Below, in pieces: positions 1-9,800 of a stretch of DNA of 64,000 bases. A program made the translations under genes and the position numbers. The DNA comes from Terriglobales bacterium (GTDB lineage Bacteria; Acidobacteriota; Terriglobia; Terriglobales; Acidobacteriaceae): the NCBI GenBank assembly GCA_015655585.1, contig JAATEV010000039.1, positions 1 to 64,000 of the forward strand, given 5' to 3'. How positions within the stretch are numbered: position 1 is the stretch's first letter; every line of letters starts with the position of its first letter. Under the pieces are notes generated by a model. The model ran no database searches and was not told the DNA's origin. It saw only the letters and a list, made by a program, of their open reading frames with translations.

Positions 1-3
1 AGG

Positions 4-60
4 GATCTGCGTTTGTCGTTGCTGTTGCCCTTGCCTTTGAGATAGAGCCAGGCTTTAGGC
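4..60 (+). repeat. Partial TTG-rich array plus hairpin module (same family as 27971-28345)
   Basis: gatctgcgtttgtcgttgctgttgcccttgcctttgagatagagccaggctttaggc matches the module order seen at 28033-28110 and 28218-28292. Confidence 0.6.
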
Positions 61-228
61 AGTGTCTGACAAATCCAGTTTTTGCTTCTGGGTACCCCAA
101 TGCTTTAGCCTTGGGCCTCTCCTGCCAGTCGAAAAATGGGGCTTCAGCCCCCGGGGTATGCCTTCTTGCCTCTTCCCCAGATTCAACAAACAAAGCAAAT
201 TCGATTCGTCAGACACTACCTAGCCCGG

Positions 229-340
229 TCACAAAAACCCGTCGCGTAGCGACGCTCCATTCTGCCGAAGGCCGGAGCAAAGCCTGAAGGGCGAAGCGAC
301 TGATCTATTGCCGTTGCTTGTCCTTGTCTCCCCAAGTCCC
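229..340 (+). repeat. Copy of the gtcgcg...gggcgaagcgac module followed by a short TTG array
   Basis: acccgtcgcgtagcgac...gggcgaagcgactgatctattgccgttgcttgtccttgtctcccc parallels 28298-28350. Confidence 0.55.
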
Positions 341-1007
341 AAACCGAAAAGGTAAACTCAACAAAGTGCAACCCGCCTACACCTTCAAGCAGCGCATGAC
401 CCTCGCCATCGTCCCCCGCATAGCGAGCCTCCTCATCGCCGCCCTCGGCCTCACCCTCCGCTATCGCGACGTACCCGAGCCCGGAGCCACCATCGGCTGG
501 GAGACCCAGCCCCCCCTCATCTACGCCTTCTGGCACCGCTGCCTCCTCGCCTGCGCCTGGCGCTTCCGCAAAGATCGCGTAGCCATCCTCATCAGCCGCA
601 GCTTCGACGGCGAGCTCATCGCCCGCACCGTCGAGCGGCTCGGCTTCATCGCCGTTCGCGGCTCCAGCTCCCGCGACGGCACCCCCGGCCTCCGCAACCT
701 CTACCGCGCCTACCTCGACGGCCACTACTGCGCCATCACCGCCGACGGCCCTCGCGGCCCCAACATGGTCGCCAAACCCGGCGTCACCCAACTGGCCAAA
801 CTAGCCGACACCACCGTAAGCGCCTTCTACCTCCACCCCGAGCGCGCCTGGCAGCTCCGCTCCTGGGACCGCTTCCTCATCCCCAAACCCTTCTCCCGAG
901 TCACCATCGCCTGGTCCCGCCCCACCCCCGCCATCGAGTCCGAGGTGCAGGCCGCGTTAGACCGAACCGTAGCCCTAGCCGAACATCGCTCAACCCAGCA
1001 AAAATAG
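318..1007 (+). CDS. Lysophospholipid acyltransferase-like protein (DUF374 family); true start probably GTG 366 or ATG 396
   Basis: Translation with [27 protein letters not shown] blocks typical of DUF374; the TTG start at 318 lies in the repeat. Confidence 0.8.
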   Translation: MSLSPQVPNRKGKLNKVQPAYTFKQRMTLAIVPRIASLLIAALGLTLRYRDVPEPGATIGWETQPPLIYAFWHRCLLACAWRFRKDRVAILISRSFDGELIARTVERLGFIAVRGSSSRDGTPGLRNLYRAYLDGHYCAITADGPRGPNMVAKPGVTQLAKLADTTVSAFYLHPERAWQLRSWDRFLIPKPFSRVTIAWSRPTPAIESEVQAALDRTVALAEHRSTQQK

Positions 1008-1120
1008 TTCAAAGAAGTGGCGTACTTTCAGCCGACGATTTTCTTCCCTTCACCGGCCGTCTCCAATCCACATTCCCACCAGCAAAATACCGCTCTCCAA
1101 CCCCTAAAATTGATCTAGCC

Positions 1121-2218
1121 GTGCGCGTATCCCAATTCCATTTCGACCTCCCCGAAGAGCTCATCGCCCAGTCCCCACCGGAGATTCGCGGCTCCAGCCG
1201 TATGCTCGTCCTCGACCGCGCCACCGGAGCTTTCCACGATAATTTCTTCTCCAATCTCCCCGAAATCCTCCACCCCGGCGACCTCCTCATCCTCAACGAC
1301 AGCCGCGTCCTCCCCGCACGCCTCTACGCCACCCGAGCCCGCAGCCGCCAGACCCAGCAAAGCTCCCCCGACCCCACCGGAAAAATCGAAGTCCTTCTAA
1401 CCAAACAACTTACCCAAAGTGACTGGACCGCCTTAGTCCGCCCCAGCCGCAAGATCCAGCCCCGCGAACGCCTTCTCTTCGCCGCGTCGGACGACCCAAA
1501 GCCTCTCCTCGAAGCCGAAGTCCTCTCCGCCGGAGAGTTCGGCGAGCGCACCCTCCGCTTCGCCCCCGCCGAGCAGGAATTTCACGCCATCATCAACAAA
1601 ATAGGCCACATGCCGCTCCCGCCCTACATCCACCGTGGCGACAGCCCGCAGGATCGCGACCGCTACCAGACCGTCTTCTCCCACCAGCCCGGCTCCGCCG
1701 CTGCCCCCACCGCCGGTCTCCACTTCACCCCCGAAATCCTCGAAAAACTCAAGCAAAATCAGGTTCAGATCGAAACCATTACCCTCCACGTAGGTTTAGG
1801 AACCTTCCAGCCCGTCCGCGCCGAAGAGCTGGCCGACATCCGCCTCCACTCCGAGAACTACACCCTCCCCGCCGCCACCGCCGAGGCCATAAACCAAGCA
1901 AAATCAACAAATCGCCGCATCATAGCCGCCGGAACCACCACGACCCGTACGCTCGAACACTGCGCTCAGGTCGCCAACGGCCAACCCCTCCAGCCCCACT
2001 CCGACTCCACCAGTATCTTTATAAGTCCCGGTCACAAATTCCAGATAGTAAACGGCTTACTCACCAACTTCCACCTCCCCCAGTCCACCCTCCTCATGCT
2101 GGTCAGTGCCTTCGCAGACGAGCAGCAGGGCAGGGAACGAGTCCTCGCCGCCTACCAGCACGCCGTCGCCCAGCGTTACCGCTTCTTCAGCTACGGCGAC
2201 TGCATGATCTGCCTCTGA
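1121..2218 (+). CDS. queA: S-adenosylmethionine:tRNA ribosyltransferase-isomerase
   Basis: [44 protein letters not shown] motifs. Confidence 0.96.
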   Translation: MRVSQFHFDLPEELIAQSPPEIRGSSRMLVLDRATGAFHDNFFSNLPEILHPGDLLILNDSRVLPARLYATRARSRQTQQSSPDPTGKIEVLLTKQLTQSDWTALVRPSRKIQPRERLLFAASDDPKPLLEAEVLSAGEFGERTLRFAPAEQEFHAIINKIGHMPLPPYIHRGDSPQDRDRYQTVFSHQPGSAAAPTAGLHFTPEILEKLKQNQVQIETITLHVGLGTFQPVRAEELADIRLHSENYTLPAATAEAINQAKSTNRRIIAAGTTTTRTLEHCAQVANGQPLQPHSDSTSIFISPGHKFQIVNGLLTNFHLPQSTLLMLVSAFADEQQGRERVLAAYQHAVAQRYRFFSYGDCMICL

Positions 2219-2256
2219 ACCATTCCTCCTCCCCACGCGCTACCATCAAATCTGCC

Positions 2257-5112
2257 ATGGCCAAGACTCCCGACACCGCCGCGCCCGCCGAACAAAAGCC
2301 TCCCATCTACCTGCTCGACAGCATGGCCTTCATCTTCCGGGCCTACCACGCCATGCAGCGGCAGCGCCCCATGTCCACCCGCACCGGCATCCCCACAGCG
2401 GCGACGTATGTTTTCGTCAATATGATCAACAAGTTACGCAAGGACTTCGCCCCCCAGTACCTTGCCGCCGTCTTCGATCTCTCCGGCCCCGTCTTCCGCG
2501 ATGCCCGCGCCAAAGAGATGAAGGCTGTCCGAAAGTTCAACATCAAGACCCAGCAGTTCGAAGAGATCGACTACCAAGGTTACAAGGCCAACCGCGCCGA
2601 GACGCCGCCCGACCTCATCCAGCAGATTCCCTTCATCCGCCGAGCCCTCGAAGCCTTCCGCATCCCCATCCTCAGCTACGAAGGCTTCGAGGCCGACGAC
2701 GTGATCGGCACCCTCAGCCACAATCTAAGTGCATCAGGACACAAGGTTTACGTCGTATCCTCCGACAAGGACATGATGCAGCTCGTCAACTCCGACGTCT
2801 CCATCCTGAACCCCACCAAGGACAACCTGATCCTCGACCCCGCCGGAGTCGAGCAGACCCTCGGCGTCCCTCCCGAGCGCGTCATCGACGTCATGGCCCT
2901 CCGCGGCGACGCCATCGACAACATCCCCGGAGCCCCCGGCATCGGCGACAAGGGCTCCGTCGAGCTGATCCAGGAGTTCGGCACCGTGGAGAACGCGCTC
3001 GACCACGCCGACGAGGTCAAGCGCAAGACCTACCGCGAATCGCTCCAGAACAACCGCGATAACATCCTTCTTTCGAAGGAGTTAGTCACCATCCACACCG
3101 GCGTGCCCATCGAGTTCGACCTCGACGAGATGCAGACCCAGCCCCCGGACAACGCCGCCTGCCGCGAACTCTTCTCCGAGTTGGAATTCACCACGCTGCT
3201 CAAAGAGCTTGCGCCCGCAGCCGATAACATCCCTGTTGCCTATAATTTATCCCCAACCCCCGAGCAGGTGGCCGCACTCCTCGCCGACGCTCGCTCAATC
3301 GACACCGACGGCACCCTGAAGGGCCTGACCCTCGCCGTCTTTGAGGACGCCCACGCCCTGGCAGAAGAAGTCAGCGCCGACTCTTCCCGAGAAGAGGACG
3401 CCGAGCCCGAACCTCTCCCCGCTAAGTCCATGTCGCTCTTCGACATCCCCGCTCCTCCCCCCGCCGTCTCCACGTCCGAACCCGCCCACCTGCTTGTAGG
3501 GCTGACAACCTCCGACACCACGGCTATGGTGGTGCCCCTCGAAACGCCCGGTCTGCGCGTGGCCCTCGAAGACGCCGCACTCCCCAAGCAAGTCCATGAT
3601 TTGAAAGCTGTTCTCCGAGCCCTGGAGCCACATAACGTCTCCCTCAACGGCGTCCGCGACGACGTGATGCTCTACAGCTACCTCATTAACCCCACGCACG
3701 GCTCGCACATCCTCGCCGACGTCACCGCCCGCTTCACAAACCGCGCCCTGCCCCACGCTTCCAAGAACCCGACCGAAGACGAGATCGCCCACCTGCTCCC
3801 CGAGGCCGCAAACGCCGTCCATCGCCTCGCGTACACCCTGCGCAGCCAGATCGAGCAGGCCGGGCTGACCACCCTCTATAAGACGATGGACCTCCCGCTG
3901 GTGCCCGTCCTTCTCCGTATGGAGCAGGCCGGAGTCCGCATCGACTCCAGCGTGCTCGCTGAGATGTCCAACCGCCTCGCCGTCGAGATCGACAACCTCG
4001 CCGAGCGCATCTGCGCCGAGGCTGGCCGCGTTATGGGCCTCGAATCCGGATACCGCTTCAACATCAACTCCCCCAAGCAGTTAGGCGACGTCCTCTTCAA
4101 CAAAATGCAGCTCCCGAAACCCATGAAGTACGGTAAAGGCAAGGTCGTCTCTACCGCACAGGACGTCCTCGAAGAACTCGCTGAGGAGCACGCCATAGCC
4201 GCCCTGGTGCTGGAGTACCGCCAACTCACCAAGCTGAAATCAACCTACCTGGACTCTCTACCTCAGCTAGCCGACGCGCAGGGCCGCGTCCACACCACCT
4301 TTAACCAGGTCGGCACCGCTACCGGACGCCTCTCCTCCACCAACCCGAACCTCCAGAATATCCCCGTTCGCACCGCTCTGGGCCGCGAGATCCGCGCCGC
4401 CTTCGTGCCCGCTCCCGGCAACGTGCTCATGTCGGCGGATTACTCGCAGATCGAACTTCGCCTGATGGCCCACTTCTCGCAGGATCCCCTGCTGCTCGAC
4501 GCCTACCGCACCGGCAAGGACATCCACACCCTCACCGCCAGCGAGGTCTTCGGCGTCTCCCCTGAAGCCATGGACAAAGAAACCCGCAACCGAGCCAAAG
4601 CGGTCAACTTCGGCATCGTCTATGGAATCAGTCCTTTCGGCCTCGCCGCCCAGCTAGGTATCGACCAGAAGACCGCAAAGCAGTACATCGAAACCTACTT
4701 CGAGCGGTACAAAGGCGTGCAGAAGTTCATCGAGGAGACGCTCGAAACCGTGCGCCGCGATCAGGCCGTCAAGACCAGCTTCGGACGCGTTCGCCCCATC
4801 CCCGACATCCAGTCCCGCAACTCCAACATGCGTGGCTTCGCCGAGCGCACCGCCGTCAACACACCCCTCCAGGGAACCGCCGCCGACCTCATCAAGCTCG
4901 CCATGCTGCGCATCGACCGTATCCTCGGCGAGCGTAAGCTGAAGTCGCGCATGACCTTGCAGGTCCACGACGAACTTCTCTTCGACGTAGTGCCCGAGGA
5001 GGCGGAAGAGATACAAACGCTGGTCCGGCAGGAGATGGAGCATGTGCAGGAGTTCAGCGTTCCCATCGTCGCCGAGATCGGCATCGGCCGGAATTGGCGC
5101 GATATTAAATAA
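2257..5112 (+). CDS. polA: DNA polymerase I
   Basis: N-terminal 5'-nuclease (DSMAFIFRAYHA), GRLSSTNPNLQNIPVRT, DYSQIELRLMAH, QVHDELLFDV. Confidence 0.98.
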   Translation: MAKTPDTAAPAEQKPPIYLLDSMAFIFRAYHAMQRQRPMSTRTGIPTAATYVFVNMINKLRKDFAPQYLAAVFDLSGPVFRDARAKEMKAVRKFNIKTQQFEEIDYQGYKANRAETPPDLIQQIPFIRRALEAFRIPILSYEGFEADDVIGTLSHNLSASGHKVYVVSSDKDMMQLVNSDVSILNPTKDNLILDPAGVEQTLGVPPERVIDVMALRGDAIDNIPGAPGIGDKGSVELIQEFGTVENALDHADEVKRKTYRESLQNNRDNILLSKELVTIHTGVPIEFDLDEMQTQPPDNAACRELFSELEFTTLLKELAPAADNIPVAYNLSPTPEQVAALLADARSIDTDGTLKGLTLAVFEDAHALAEEVSADSSREEDAEPEPLPAKSMSLFDIPAPPPAVSTSEPAHLLVGLTTSDTTAMVVPLETPGLRVALEDAALPKQVHDLKAVLRALEPHNVSLNGVRDDVMLYSYLINPTHGSHILADVTARFTNRALPHASKNPTEDEIAHLLPEAANAVHRLAYTLRSQIEQAGLTTLYKTMDLPLVPVLLRMEQAGVRIDSSVLAEMSNRLAVEIDNLAERICAEAGRVMGLESGYRFNINSPKQLGDVLFNKMQLPKPMKYGKGKVVSTAQDVLEELAEEHAIAALVLEYRQLTKLKSTYLDSLPQLADAQGRVHTTFNQVGTATGRLSSTNPNLQNIPVRTALGREIRAAFVPAPGNVLMSADYSQIELRLMAHFSQDPLLLDAYRTGKDIHTLTASEVFGVSPEAMDKETRNRAKAVNFGIVYGISPFGLAAQLGIDQKTAKQYIETYFERYKGVQKFIEETLETVRRDQAVKTSFGRVRPIPDIQSRNSNMRGFAERTAVNTPLQGTAADLIKLAMLRIDRILGERKLKSRMTLQVHDELLFDVVPEEAEEIQTLVRQEMEHVQEFSVPIVAEIGIGRNWRDIK

Positions 5113-5256
5113 TTCAGCGGAGTCTGGCGGACTGGGTCGTTTCTCCGGAAGCCCGGTCGCTGGTAGACTTGAAGCTTCTGCGTTGTTCTTCGCGCAGCCT
5201 CAACGTTCTCTCCTCAAGGCGGATGCACCGCCGCGAGCCAAAGGAAATCGAAACCA

Positions 5257-5994
5257 GTGGATCAGCAGACCAAGCAAGCTCTCAAGCACGATCAGTTCAT
5301 CGATACGACCAACACCAGCCTCGATTGGGTCTCGGAGAACCGCAAGCAGGTGATCGCCGCCGGCTCCGTACTGCTGGCCGTGATTCTTGTCTTCGTAATC
5401 GGCCTGGTCATCTACAACAACCAGAAGGAGAAGGCGTCGGTCGCCTTTGGGGCTGCCATGCAGGCGTATCAGACGCCGGTCGTCCCCGCCGGACAGCAGG
5501 TACCCCCCGGCGTGAAGACCTATCCCACTGAAGCGGATCGCGCCAAGGCTGCGAACCAGCTCTTCCAGCAGGCCGCCGACAAGTACAGTCTGACTCCAGG
5601 AGGCAAGATCGCCCGCTACTTCGCTGGCATCACCGCCATGGAAGCCGGCGACAACGCCGGCGCCGAGAGCGCTCTGAAGCAGGTGGCTGGCGGATGGAAC
5701 CACGATCTCGCCTCGCTGGGCAAGCTCTCCCTCGCGCAGCTCTACCGGCAGACCGGACGCGACGCGCAGGCAATCGAGACCTACAACGACCTGGCAGCCA
5801 AGCCCTCGACGGCTGTTCCTGCCGGTCTGGCGCAGCTCCAGCTCGCCGAACTGTACGAGAGCCAGAACAAGCCCGATCAGGCGCGCAAGATCTACGCGCA
5901 GATCAAGGACAAGGACGCCAAGGGTGCAGCGGCTCAGATTGCTGCGCAGCGTCTGAACCCTGCCGCGGCTGCAATGCCCGGTCTCCCTCAGTAA
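5257..5994 (+). CDS. TPR-repeat membrane protein (YfgM-like)
   Basis: Single TM after a cytosolic N-terminus, then tetratricopeptide-like repeats. Confidence 0.75.
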   Translation: MDQQTKQALKHDQFIDTTNTSLDWVSENRKQVIAAGSVLLAVILVFVIGLVIYNNQKEKASVAFGAAMQAYQTPVVPAGQQVPPGVKTYPTEADRAKAANQLFQQAADKYSLTPGGKIARYFAGITAMEAGDNAGAESALKQVAGGWNHDLASLGKLSLAQLYRQTGRDAQAIETYNDLAAKPSTAVPAGLAQLQLAELYESQNKPDQARKIYAQIKDKDAKGAAAQIAAQRLNPAAAAMPGLPQ

Positions 5995-6023
5995 CGACTG
6001 CCGTAGTAACGGTCTGACGTTTC

Positions 6024-6064
6024 AAACAAGCGATGCCTCCCGCTTCGGGAGGCATCGTCGTTTG
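6024..6064. terminator. Bidirectional intrinsic terminator-like hairpin
   Basis: cgatgcctcccgcttcgggaggcatcg between convergent genes, flanked by CAAAC/GTTTG. Confidence 0.75.
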
Positions 6065-6080
6065 ATGGCCGTTTTGCGCT

Positions 6081-7274
6081 CTAACGAACAGGCTCGTCAT
6101 CGTGCAGTGAGGCTCGTGTCCTGAGTCTTCCCACAGCAACTGCCTCCGCTTCCGTCCGCAGCCGCGTCAGCACGCTCCACTGGTCGTTCTCCTTCGCGGG
6201 AGCGACCCACACCGGCAACGGCATCCGCAGATACGACGAAAGCGCCGCGGCATACGGCTCATACAGAGAGCGGATCGTATGCAGTCGCTGCGCTGAGGAG
6301 GGATCGCCGCACATGTGCAGATGCGTCCTGCCCAGCGCGCTGCACAGGCGATTGAACTCCTCGGCGGGCAGTCGGTCCGTCTCATGATGCCGTTGCCAGT
6401 CGGCGTCCTCCTCAATGTGGAAGACGTGCCCAAGATCGATCAGCGCATGTCGCGCCATCACAAACGTAAGCTGAGCCTGCCGCGAGGGCGGCCCTTCAAT
6501 CACCGAGATCAGCAGCGCGCACGTAACCAGAATCGCCACCAGCGCCGAGAGCCAGCTCTGGTTGTCGTGCTGCGAGCGGTAGTAGCAGAGAATCGGGTAC
6601 GAGATGTGCGACTCCAGAATCTCCGCCGACCAGCGCTCCCACTCCGCCAGCAGCTCGGTCAGGGCCTCCTCGCCGCCTTCGAACCCATGCCGCCGCAGCA
6701 GTTCCGCGGCATTCGGCGGAGAACCCGCCCGCGCATCCAGCAGGGCCACGCTCACCTCAAGATGCGAGAACGCACCATAGAGCACCGGCAGGTAGCTGAT
6801 GACCAGCGCAACGAAACCCAGCCCAACGCCTGATTCGAAGATGATGATGCCGCGAACTGCTCTGCTGTGTGGAACGACATCGCCAAGACCAAGCGTGAAG
6901 AGCGTGGTTCCGCTCACATAAAGGTCAGTGCCGAACCGTGCCAGAGTACTTGCGCTATGGAGCAGCATGGCGTCACCGAAGGGCGATTGCATGGAAAAGT
7001 AGATCAGCCCGAACCCGACGATCAACAGGATCGCCCACATCAGCAACAGCATCAGCAGCGAGAGCGGCCCATAGATGCTATAGATCTGGTCCCTTGTTTT
7101 CTTATTGCGTGCCCGCTCCGCTATCGCGGCCCACGGAGTCCATGTTGCTGTAAAGAAGATCTGCGTCAGCCTCCAGCGTCCCGTCGGACGCCGCGGCAGA
7201 ATAATCGTCTGGAAGGCATCCAGACCCACCCCGCAGCAGCAGAACACTCCGGCAATCAATGCGACAGCGTACAC
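6081..7274 (-). CDS. Potassium-channel-like ion channel protein
   Basis: TM segments and pore-helix/filter-like YVSGTTLFTLGLGDVVPHS. Confidence 0.75.
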   Translation of the reverse strand: MYAVALIAGVFCCCGVGLDAFQTIILPRRPTGRWRLTQIFFTATWTPWAAIAERARNKKTRDQIYSIYGPLSLLMLLLMWAILLIVGFGLIYFSMQSPFGDAMLLHSASTLARFGTDLYVSGTTLFTLGLGDVVPHSRAVRGIIIFESGVGLGFVALVISYLPVLYGAFSHLEVSVALLDARAGSPPNAAELLRRHGFEGGEEALTELLAEWERWSAEILESHISYPILCYYRSQHDNQSWLSALVAILVTCALLISVIEGPPSRQAQLTFVMARHALIDLGHVFHIEEDADWQRHHETDRLPAEEFNRLCSALGRTHLHMCGDPSSAQRLHTIRSLYEPYAAALSSYLRMPLPVWVAPAKENDQWSVLTRLRTEAEAVAVGRLRTRASLHDDEPVR

Positions 7275-7337
7275 AGATCATCCCTGAAGCTTTATGAGAT
7301 ATGCAGTAACTCTGCGTAAACCATACCAGAGCCGCTC

Positions 7338-7362
7338 TACCCGGCCTTCCCGGTAATTTTTT
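7338..7362 (+). terminator. Orphan terminator-like hairpin
   Basis: tacccggccttcccggta followed by atttttt, in a divergent promoter region. Confidence 0.35.
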
Positions 7363-7551
7363 ATAGATGGTTTGCCAATTTTTCCTGACTGCCGGTATTT
7401 CTTTCCCACGGCTTTCCGGCGCGATCGGGAAAATCGCGAAAACCCCAATAAATACTCATCTTTTTGTTCGACAAGCACCGTAATTCATCCTACCCTTTTA
7501 ACTACTGACCTATAGTTTGCATCTACGAGAAGCAACTCCAGGGAGAGCACT

Positions 7552-7923
7552 ATGCAGCGAGTTCTCGTCGTTGATGATGATCGTCTCGTGGCCGACACAC
7601 TTACTCTCATCTTCGATAAGAGTGGGTTCGAAGCCAAAGCTGCCTACTCGGCGGATCAAGGGCTGGAGTGCGCCCGCGAGTTGAACCCCAACCTCCTGCT
7701 CTGCGACGTCACCATGCCCGGCCGCGACGGGCTCACCCTCGTCTCCGACATCGCGAAGGAGCAGCCCGACTGCCGCATCATCATGCTCACCGGCTTCTAC
7801 TCCAACCTTAAGAGCGTCCGCGAGCACGCCAGCAGTCTCGCGCGTCCGGTCGGCATCCTCACCAAGCCCTGCCAGCCCGAGGAGCTTCTGCGCGAAGCCG
7901 CCTCCCTGCTGGGCAGCGCCTGA
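7552..7923 (+). CDS. Single-domain response regulator (CheY-like receiver)
   Basis: VLVVDDDRLVADTL, LLCDVTMPGRDG, TKPCQPEEL. Confidence 0.92.
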   Translation: MQRVLVVDDDRLVADTLTLIFDKSGFEAKAAYSADQGLECARELNPNLLLCDVTMPGRDGLTLVSDIAKEQPDCRIIMLTGFYSNLKSVREHASSLARPVGILTKPCQPEELLREAASLLGSA

Positions 7924-7933
7924 TCGCATCCTC

Positions 7934-8158
7934 ATGACCGAGCTTGGCCGCACCCTCATCTTCTTTGGCCTCCTGTTGATCGTCATCGGAGCGATCGTTC
8001 TCGGTCTCCATCGCCTGAACATCCCGCTGGGTCGTCTTCCCGGCGATCTCTCCTGGAAAGGCCAAGGATGGTCGTTCTCCTTCCCGCTCGCCACGTCGAT
8101 CCTCCTCAGCATTCTGTTCAGTCTGTTGCTCTGGATCATCGGCCGCATCTTCCGATAA
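7934..8158 (+). CDS. DUF2905-family small membrane protein
   Basis: MTELGRTLIFFGLLLIVIGAIVL...IPLGRLPGDL...FSFPLATSILLSILFSLLLWII. Confidence 0.85.
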   Translation: MTELGRTLIFFGLLLIVIGAIVLGLHRLNIPLGRLPGDLSWKGQGWSFSFPLATSILLSILFSLLLWIIGRIFR

Positions 8159-8171
8159 TCACTCGCCCACA

Positions 8172-9800
8172 GTGCTAGACTCAGGCGGTATGCCCGAGAC
8201 GGACGACATTCCGCCGACGCTTGCCAGTCTGCGTTCCCGCAAGGCAAAGCTCCGCACGCCCAAACGCTCCTCCGACTCCCTCCCCGAGTTTGGGCCTCTC
8301 TTTGCCGCAATTGAGCCCGCAACCGAAACCGCAATCGAGCCCGTCTCCCCACCGGAACCGCCCGCCGCGCTCAACTCCGAGCCGTCAAAGCCCGTCCCGG
8401 CAACTCTTCCCACCGAGCGCCGCATCTGGAGCGTTCGCTCTCTCGTAGCCGAGATCCGCCAGCAGGTCGAGTCCGCCTACGATGGCCTCTGGGTCGAAGG
8501 CGAGATCTCCAACTGCCGCATCGCGCCCTCCGGCTACGTCTACCTCACGCTCAAGGACGGAGAGGCCCAGCTTCCCGTCGTCCTCTTCCGCCGTCAGGCC
8601 CAGCTTCTGCGTTTCCGCCCCGCCGACGGCCTCGCCGTCCTCGTCCGTGGCCGCATCTCCGTCTATGAGTCGCGCGGCCAGCTCCAACTCATCGCCGAGA
8701 CAATGGAGCCGCGCGGCTCCGGTGCGTTGCAACTAGCCTTCGAACAACTCAAGGCCCGTCTGCTCGCCGAAGGTCTCTTCGACGCCGACCGCAAACGCCC
8801 GCTGTCCGCCTTCCCACGCAGCGTCGGCATCATCACCTCGCCCACCGGAGCGGTCATCCGCGATATCGTCACCGTCGTGCGCCGCCGCCACGTCCGGCTC
8901 AACCTCCTCGTCTATCCCGCCACCATGCAGGGAGCCGCAAGCCCCCCCTCCGTCATCGCCGGAATTCGCTGGTTCAACGACAACCCAGCGCAAGCCGATA
9001 TCATCGTCATCGCTCGCGGTGGCGGCTCTATGGAAGACCTCGCCTGCTTCAACGACGAAGCGCTCGCCCGCACCATCGCCGCCTCCGAACTCCCCATCGT
9101 CTCCGCCATCGGCCACGAGACCGACTTCACCATCGCGGATTTCGTAGCCGATCTGCGCGCCCCCACGCCCTCTGCCGCTGCCGAATTGGTCACTGCCGCG
9201 CAGCACCGCATCGAAGAGCGCATCGAGGCCCTCGCCACGCGTGTCCGCCGCGCCGGTCGATACCACCTGATGCACGCCCATCAGCGCTACGGACGCCTCT
9301 CCGCAGAGTCCGTCCTCGCCCGCCTGCGCGACGCCATCAACCGCCGCGACCAGCGTCTGGACGAGTTAAGCCTTCGCCTCGAATCCTCCGTGCAACGCCG
9401 CCTGCGCACACGAGCGCAGCGCCTTGCCATCCTCAACGACCGTCTCCGCCGTCAGGAGATCGGCGTCCGCATCATCGCCGCGCAACGCCGTCTTCAGGCC
9501 GCCACGCAGCGCCTCCAGCGAATTGCAACTAAATCGATTACAAATAATCAAACCCGCCTCAACCGAGCCTCTTCCCGCCTCGAAGCCCTCTCGCCGGTGG
9601 CTGTTCTCTCTCGCGGATACGCCCTCGTCTACGCCTCCGACGGCAGGCTTCTCCGCTCCGCCGCCGAGGTCTCTCCGGGCGAGACCATCCAGGCTCGTCT
9701 CGGCCAGGGAGCCGTAGAAGCCTCCGTCACGCGGACTCGAATAAACTTATCTTCAGGCGAACCAGACGCACCTGACACAACGGAGAAACGCAGCAGATGA
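8172..9800 (+). CDS. xseA: Exodeoxyribonuclease VII large subunit
   Basis: WVEGEISNCRIAPSGYVYLTLKD, GIITSPTGAVIRDI, RGGGSMEDLACFNDE. Confidence 0.96.
   Translation: MLDSGGMPETDDIPPTLASLRSRKAKLRTPKRSSDSLPEFGPLFAAIEPATETAIEPVSPPEPPAALNSEPSKPVPATLPTERRIWSVRSLVAEIRQQVESAYDGLWVEGEISNCRIAPSGYVYLTLKDGEAQLPVVLFRRQAQLLRFRPADGLAVLVRGRISVYESRGQLQLIAETMEPRGSGALQLAFEQLKARLLAEGLFDADRKRPLSAFPRSVGIITSPTGAVIRDIVTVVRRRHVRLNLLVYPATMQGAASPPSVIAGIRWFNDNPAQADIIVIARGGGSMEDLACFNDEALARTIAASELPIVSAIGHETDFTIADFVADLRAPTPSAAAELVTAAQHRIEERIEALATRVRRAGRYHLMHAHQRYGRLSAESVLARLRDAINRRDQRLDELSLRLESSVQRRLRTRAQRLAILNDRLRRQEIGVRIIAAQRRLQAATQRLQRIATKSITNNQTRLNRASSRLEALSPVAVLSRGYALVYASDGRLLRSAAEVSPGETIQARLGQGAVEASVTRTRINLSSGEPDAPDTTEKRSR

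Noticed and set aside
216-791. 191-aa - strand ORF
   Set aside because: Ala/Gly/Glu-rich shadow of the acyltransferase gene.
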